The notes beneath the pieces are model-generated. The model ran no database searches. It saw only the letters and a list, made by a program, of their open reading frames with translations, and was not told the origin of the DNA. Below, piece after piece: positions 5,869-7,288 of a DNA stretch of 7,288 bases. The position numbers were made by a program, and so were the translations under genes. Position 1 is the stretch's first letter, and each line of letters opens with the position of its first letter. This DNA comes from Mageeibacillus sp. UBA1243 (GTDB lineage: Bacteria > Bacillota > Clostridia > UBA1212): NCBI GenBank assembly GCA_002308595.1, contig DBWH01000059.1, positions 239-7,526 on the forward strand, given 5' to 3'.

Positions 5869-6246
5869 TTACTTGATCTCGACTTCTGCGCCTGCTTCTT
5901 TCAGTTTCTCAGCGAGAGCGTCAGCATCCTCTTTGGATACTTTCTCTTTGAGGGTTGCGGGAGCGCCGTCAACAAGCTTCTTAGCGTCCATAAGAGCAAC
6001 GCCGCAAGCGTCCTTAACGACCTTGATAACGTTCATCTTGTTTCCGCCAGCGTTCTTAAGAACGACTGTGAATTCGGTCTGCTCTTCAGCTGCCGGAGCT
6101 GCTTCTGCTGCGCCTGCGGGGGCTACTGCAACTGCTGCTGCAGCTGTTACACCGTACTTCTCTTCGATAGCTTTAACGAGATCGAAAAGTTCAAGAACTG
6201 TCATTGCATCGATTGTATCGATGATCTGTTGAATTTTCTCAGACAT
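5869..6246 (-). CDS. rplL: 50S ribosomal protein L7/L12
   Basis: A complete 125-residue protein ending in TAA. The ATG at 6246-6244 ([13 protein letters not shown]) has GGAGG at 6260-6256, 9 bp away; the 10 in-frame codons upstream come after the ribosome binding site position and do not fit the family. Residues 1-32 are the dimerising N-terminal domain that binds L10, about 34-54 the Ala/Pro/Glu-rich hinge, and 55-125 the C-terminal domain that contacts translation factors ([20 protein letters not shown], ending GAEVEIK). Several dimers form the stalk on L10 in the large subunit. It lies 163 bp after rplJ. The usual downstream partner rpoB is absent here; the nested hairpin region begins at the stop codon. 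Confidence 0.98.
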   Translation of the reverse strand: MSEKIQQIIDTIDAMTVLELFDLVKAIEEKYGVTAAAAVAVAPAGAAEAAPAAEEQTEFTVVLKNAGGNKMNVIKVVKDACGVALMDAKKLVDGAPATLKEKVSKEDADALAEKLKEAGAEVEIK

Positions 6247-6272
6247 TTTAAATTTCCTCCAAATAGTTTTAG

Positions 6273-6296
6273 GCAACTTTGTTGCGGCTTTGCCGC
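6273..6296. repeat. Two overlapping mini-hairpins in the rplJ-rplL gap
   Basis: GCAAC-TTT-GTTGC (6273-6285) and GCGGC-TTT-GCCGC (6284-6296) are two 5-bp stems with the same 3-nt loop sharing two bases, about 15-40 bp before the rplL ribosome binding site on the minus strand. The rest of the 163-bp gap holds TCCAAA/TTTGGA (6364-6369/6375-6380) and no gene. They may tune rplL translation or mRNA processing, but no known motif was recognised. Confidence 0.45.
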
Positions 6297-6409
6297 ATTA
6301 CTTCGCGCCGGGCCCTTTGCCTACCAGCCACGCCGCTGCGATTTAATCAAGTTATCAAAGGCATCCAAAAGAACTTTGGACGGCTTGTTTGAGGGAACTG
6401 CATTGGCGA

Positions 6410-6913
6410 TTATGCGCCCTGCTGCTCCTTCTTCTCGGCAACAGCTTTGACTGCAACCGCGAATCCTCTGACGTTTCCTGTAAGAGCTGAAAGCAGCATT
6501 GAGAGCAGACCTTCCCTTGACGGTACGTTTGCGAGTCTCTCTACACCTGCGGGATCGAGCACTGTTCCGTCGCAGAAACCGCCTTTAACGTTGAGCGGTT
6601 TGAATTTCTTCGCATACTCGGTGAGTATTTTAGCCGCTGATGTGTAGTCGGAGCAAGTTGCGAGTGCGGTAGGTCCCTGGAGGTATTTGGTTAAGCCCTC
6701 CATTTCAGTTCCTTCGACAGCCTTGGTGATGAGAGTGTTCTTGTGAACTACGAATTTCACGCCTTCTTTTCTGAGAGCGACGCGGAGCGCGGTATCTTCC
6801 TCAACGGTAAGACCTCTGCTTTCAACCAGAACTGTACCTTTAGAATTCTCAAGATCGTTTTTGATATCAGCGACCAGAGCTTTCTTCTGTTCTAATATTT
6901 TCTGACTTGGCAT
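6410..6913 (-). CDS. rplJ: 50S ribosomal protein L10
   Basis: A complete 167-residue protein, normal length for bacterial L10, from ATG 6913-6911 to TAA. The N-terminal globular domain, which binds 23S rRNA at the stalk base, shows MPSQKILEQKKALVADIK, the central FVVHKNTLITKAVEGTE and LQGPTALATCSDYTSAAKIL. The C-terminal helix (about 138-160, LLSMLLSALTGNVRGFAVAV) is the part that carries the L7/L12 dimers. GGAGG at 6929-6925 lies about 11-12 bp before the ATG, somewhat long, but no better start exists. Expression is probably controlled by the leader and terminator hairpin directly upstream, with the L10-L12 complex as repressor, as known for this family. Confidence 0.98.
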   Translation of the reverse strand: MPSQKILEQKKALVADIKNDLENSKGTVLVESRGLTVEEDTALRVALRKEGVKFVVHKNTLITKAVEGTEMEGLTKYLQGPTALATCSDYTSAAKILTEYAKKFKPLNVKGGFCDGTVLDPAGVERLANVPSREGLLSMLLSALTGNVRGFAVAVKAVAEKKEQQGA

Positions 6914-7083
6914 TTATTGATTGCACCTCCTTCCAAATCAAAAACCTTCGATTTGCTAAAGACAGACCGAAGGTTTTCCGTGAACAAGCCAATGCGCAAT
7001 TGCTTGCGTAGATGCGTTCTTTCTTTACCTCGGCAGGACTTACCGTGCTTTAAAAGCACCGCCGGCGTCTTTGGCAGTAGATA
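6914..7083 (-). promoter_or_regulatory. L10 leader (autoregulatory 5' UTR of rplJ)
   Basis: Between rplA and rplJ the minus strand reads ACTGCCAAAGAC..., then a CGGCGG (7064-7059), a GTGCTTTTAAAGCAC hairpin, then GTCCTGCCGAGG (about 7041-7030). CGGCGG can pair with CCTGCCG around a U bulge. AAAGAC and CCTGCCGAGG match what I remember of the conserved core of the Rfam L10_leader family, where the L10(L12) complex binds a kinked stem. It is followed by a terminator hairpin next to the rplJ ribosome binding site. Expected mechanism: bound complex favours termination. Exact ends are approximate. Confidence 0.8.
6936..6977 (-). terminator. Attenuator terminator in the rplJ leader
   Basis: On the minus strand AAAACCTTCG (6977-6968) pairs perfectly with CGAAGGTTTT (6950-6941) around a 17-nt loop, and the stem runs into TTTTTGATTT. 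The GGAAGGAGG ribosome binding site of rplJ starts right after it, so termination here would shut off rplJ-rplL. The position fits the attenuation part of a Bacillota-type L10 leader. Confidence 0.8.
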
Positions 7084-7105
7084 TTTTGTTAGTGTGCGTC
7101 TTCAA

Positions 7106-7288
7106 TTAGATCTTTGTAGGATTGATTTTGACGCCAATGCCCATCGTGGAAGTCACGACTGCACTCTTGATGTACTGACCCTTTGCAGCGGCCGGTTTAG
7201 CTTTGATGACTGCATCGTAGAGAGTTCTGAAGTTCTCTTCGAGTTTCTCTGAGCCGAAAGAAACCTTGCCGATGGGGCAGTGAATGAT
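7106..7288 (-). CDS. rplA: 50S ribosomal protein L1, C-terminal 60 residues (gene runs off the right edge)
   Basis: The frame enters from the right edge and ends in TAA 7108-7106. It reads [20 protein letters not shown], then [19 protein letters not shown] and [10 protein letters not shown], the standard end of bacterial L1: the HxPIGKVSF strand, the LxEN helix and the KPAxxKGxYIKS segment that returns to the rRNA-binding domain. L1 forms the mobile stalk at the ribosome exit site and in many bacteria represses its own operon. The rplA-rplJ-rplL order is the classical one; rplK would be expected beyond the edge. Confidence 0.97.
   Translation of the reverse strand: MIHCPIGKVSFGSEKLEENFRTLYDAVIKAKPAAAKGQYIKSAVVTSTMGIGVKINPTKI

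Larger units (their letters stand above)
5614..5870. repeat. Nested inverted-repeat element downstream of rplL
   Basis: The outer arms are AAGAAGCGTTT (5614-5624) and AAACGCTTCTT (5860-5870), a perfect 11-bp match that extends imperfectly inward to 5646 and 5840. Inside lie three separate perfect stems of 16, 16 and 11 bp (5631-5678, 5703-5760, 5761-5843). The motif TTGCGTAAA occurs at 5663 and 5840 and inverted at 5638-5646, so the left arm can pair either locally or with the far end. On the minus strand the outer stem begins at the rplL stop codon and ends in a run of seven T (5615-5609), like a giant terminator. No credible coding frame covers it; the short frames present run through the hairpins. 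It could be a structured 3' UTR, a small RNA, or a miniature mobile element; sequence alone does not decide. Confidence 0.7.

Noticed and set aside
5854..6450. A 198-codon plus-strand frame across rplL
   Set aside because: It is antisense to the certain rplL gene and its Cys/Ser-rich content is the reverse reading of Ala/Glu/Lys codons.

Overview
The window looks like a chromosome fragment from an uncultured, probably gut or anaerobic, member of the Clostridia (Bacillota). The evidence is the L10 and L7/L12 protein sequences (the L10 N-terminus MPSQKILEQKKALV and a Clostridia-like L7/L12), the strong AGGAGG-type ribosome binding sites, and an L10-type autoregulatory leader with a Gram-positive style attenuator. 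TGA, TAA and TAG are all used as stops, which fits the standard bacterial code. The lineage is an inference from sequence style, not from a search.

Left part (1-1960, + strand): the last codons of an unidentified protein, then a complete gene for a GH71/GH99-like cytoplasmic glycoside hydrolase with a C-terminal beta-sandwich, closed by a strong GC-rich intrinsic terminator. This part is visibly GC-rich.

Middle part (2022-5536, - strand): an accessory block of three genes read right to left. An AAA_14/DUF4143 ATPase comes first. It has its own near-consensus promoter embedded in three 23-bp tandem repeats and a perfect 8-bp dyad over its start region. Next is an AT-rich gene of no recognised family whose C-terminus carries a CxE...CxxC pattern and strand/helix order typical of zinc-dependent cytidine-deaminase-fold enzymes. 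Last is an Rpn/PD-(D/E)XK transposase-like nuclease gene broken by one in-frame TGA at a position where the family normally has Trp. The block resembles a mobile or defence-type cargo region, but no boundaries (integrase, attachment sites) are visible.

Right part (5551-7288, - strand): the end of rplA, an L10 leader with a terminator hairpin just before the rplJ ribosome binding site, rplJ, and rplL. In most bacteria rpoB follows rplL. Here rplL is instead followed by about 260 bp of nested and tandem perfect inverted repeats, a further hairpin, and then the accessory block. The most unusual features are this structured region, the repeat-controlled ATPase promoter, and the deaminase-like protein next to that ATPase.
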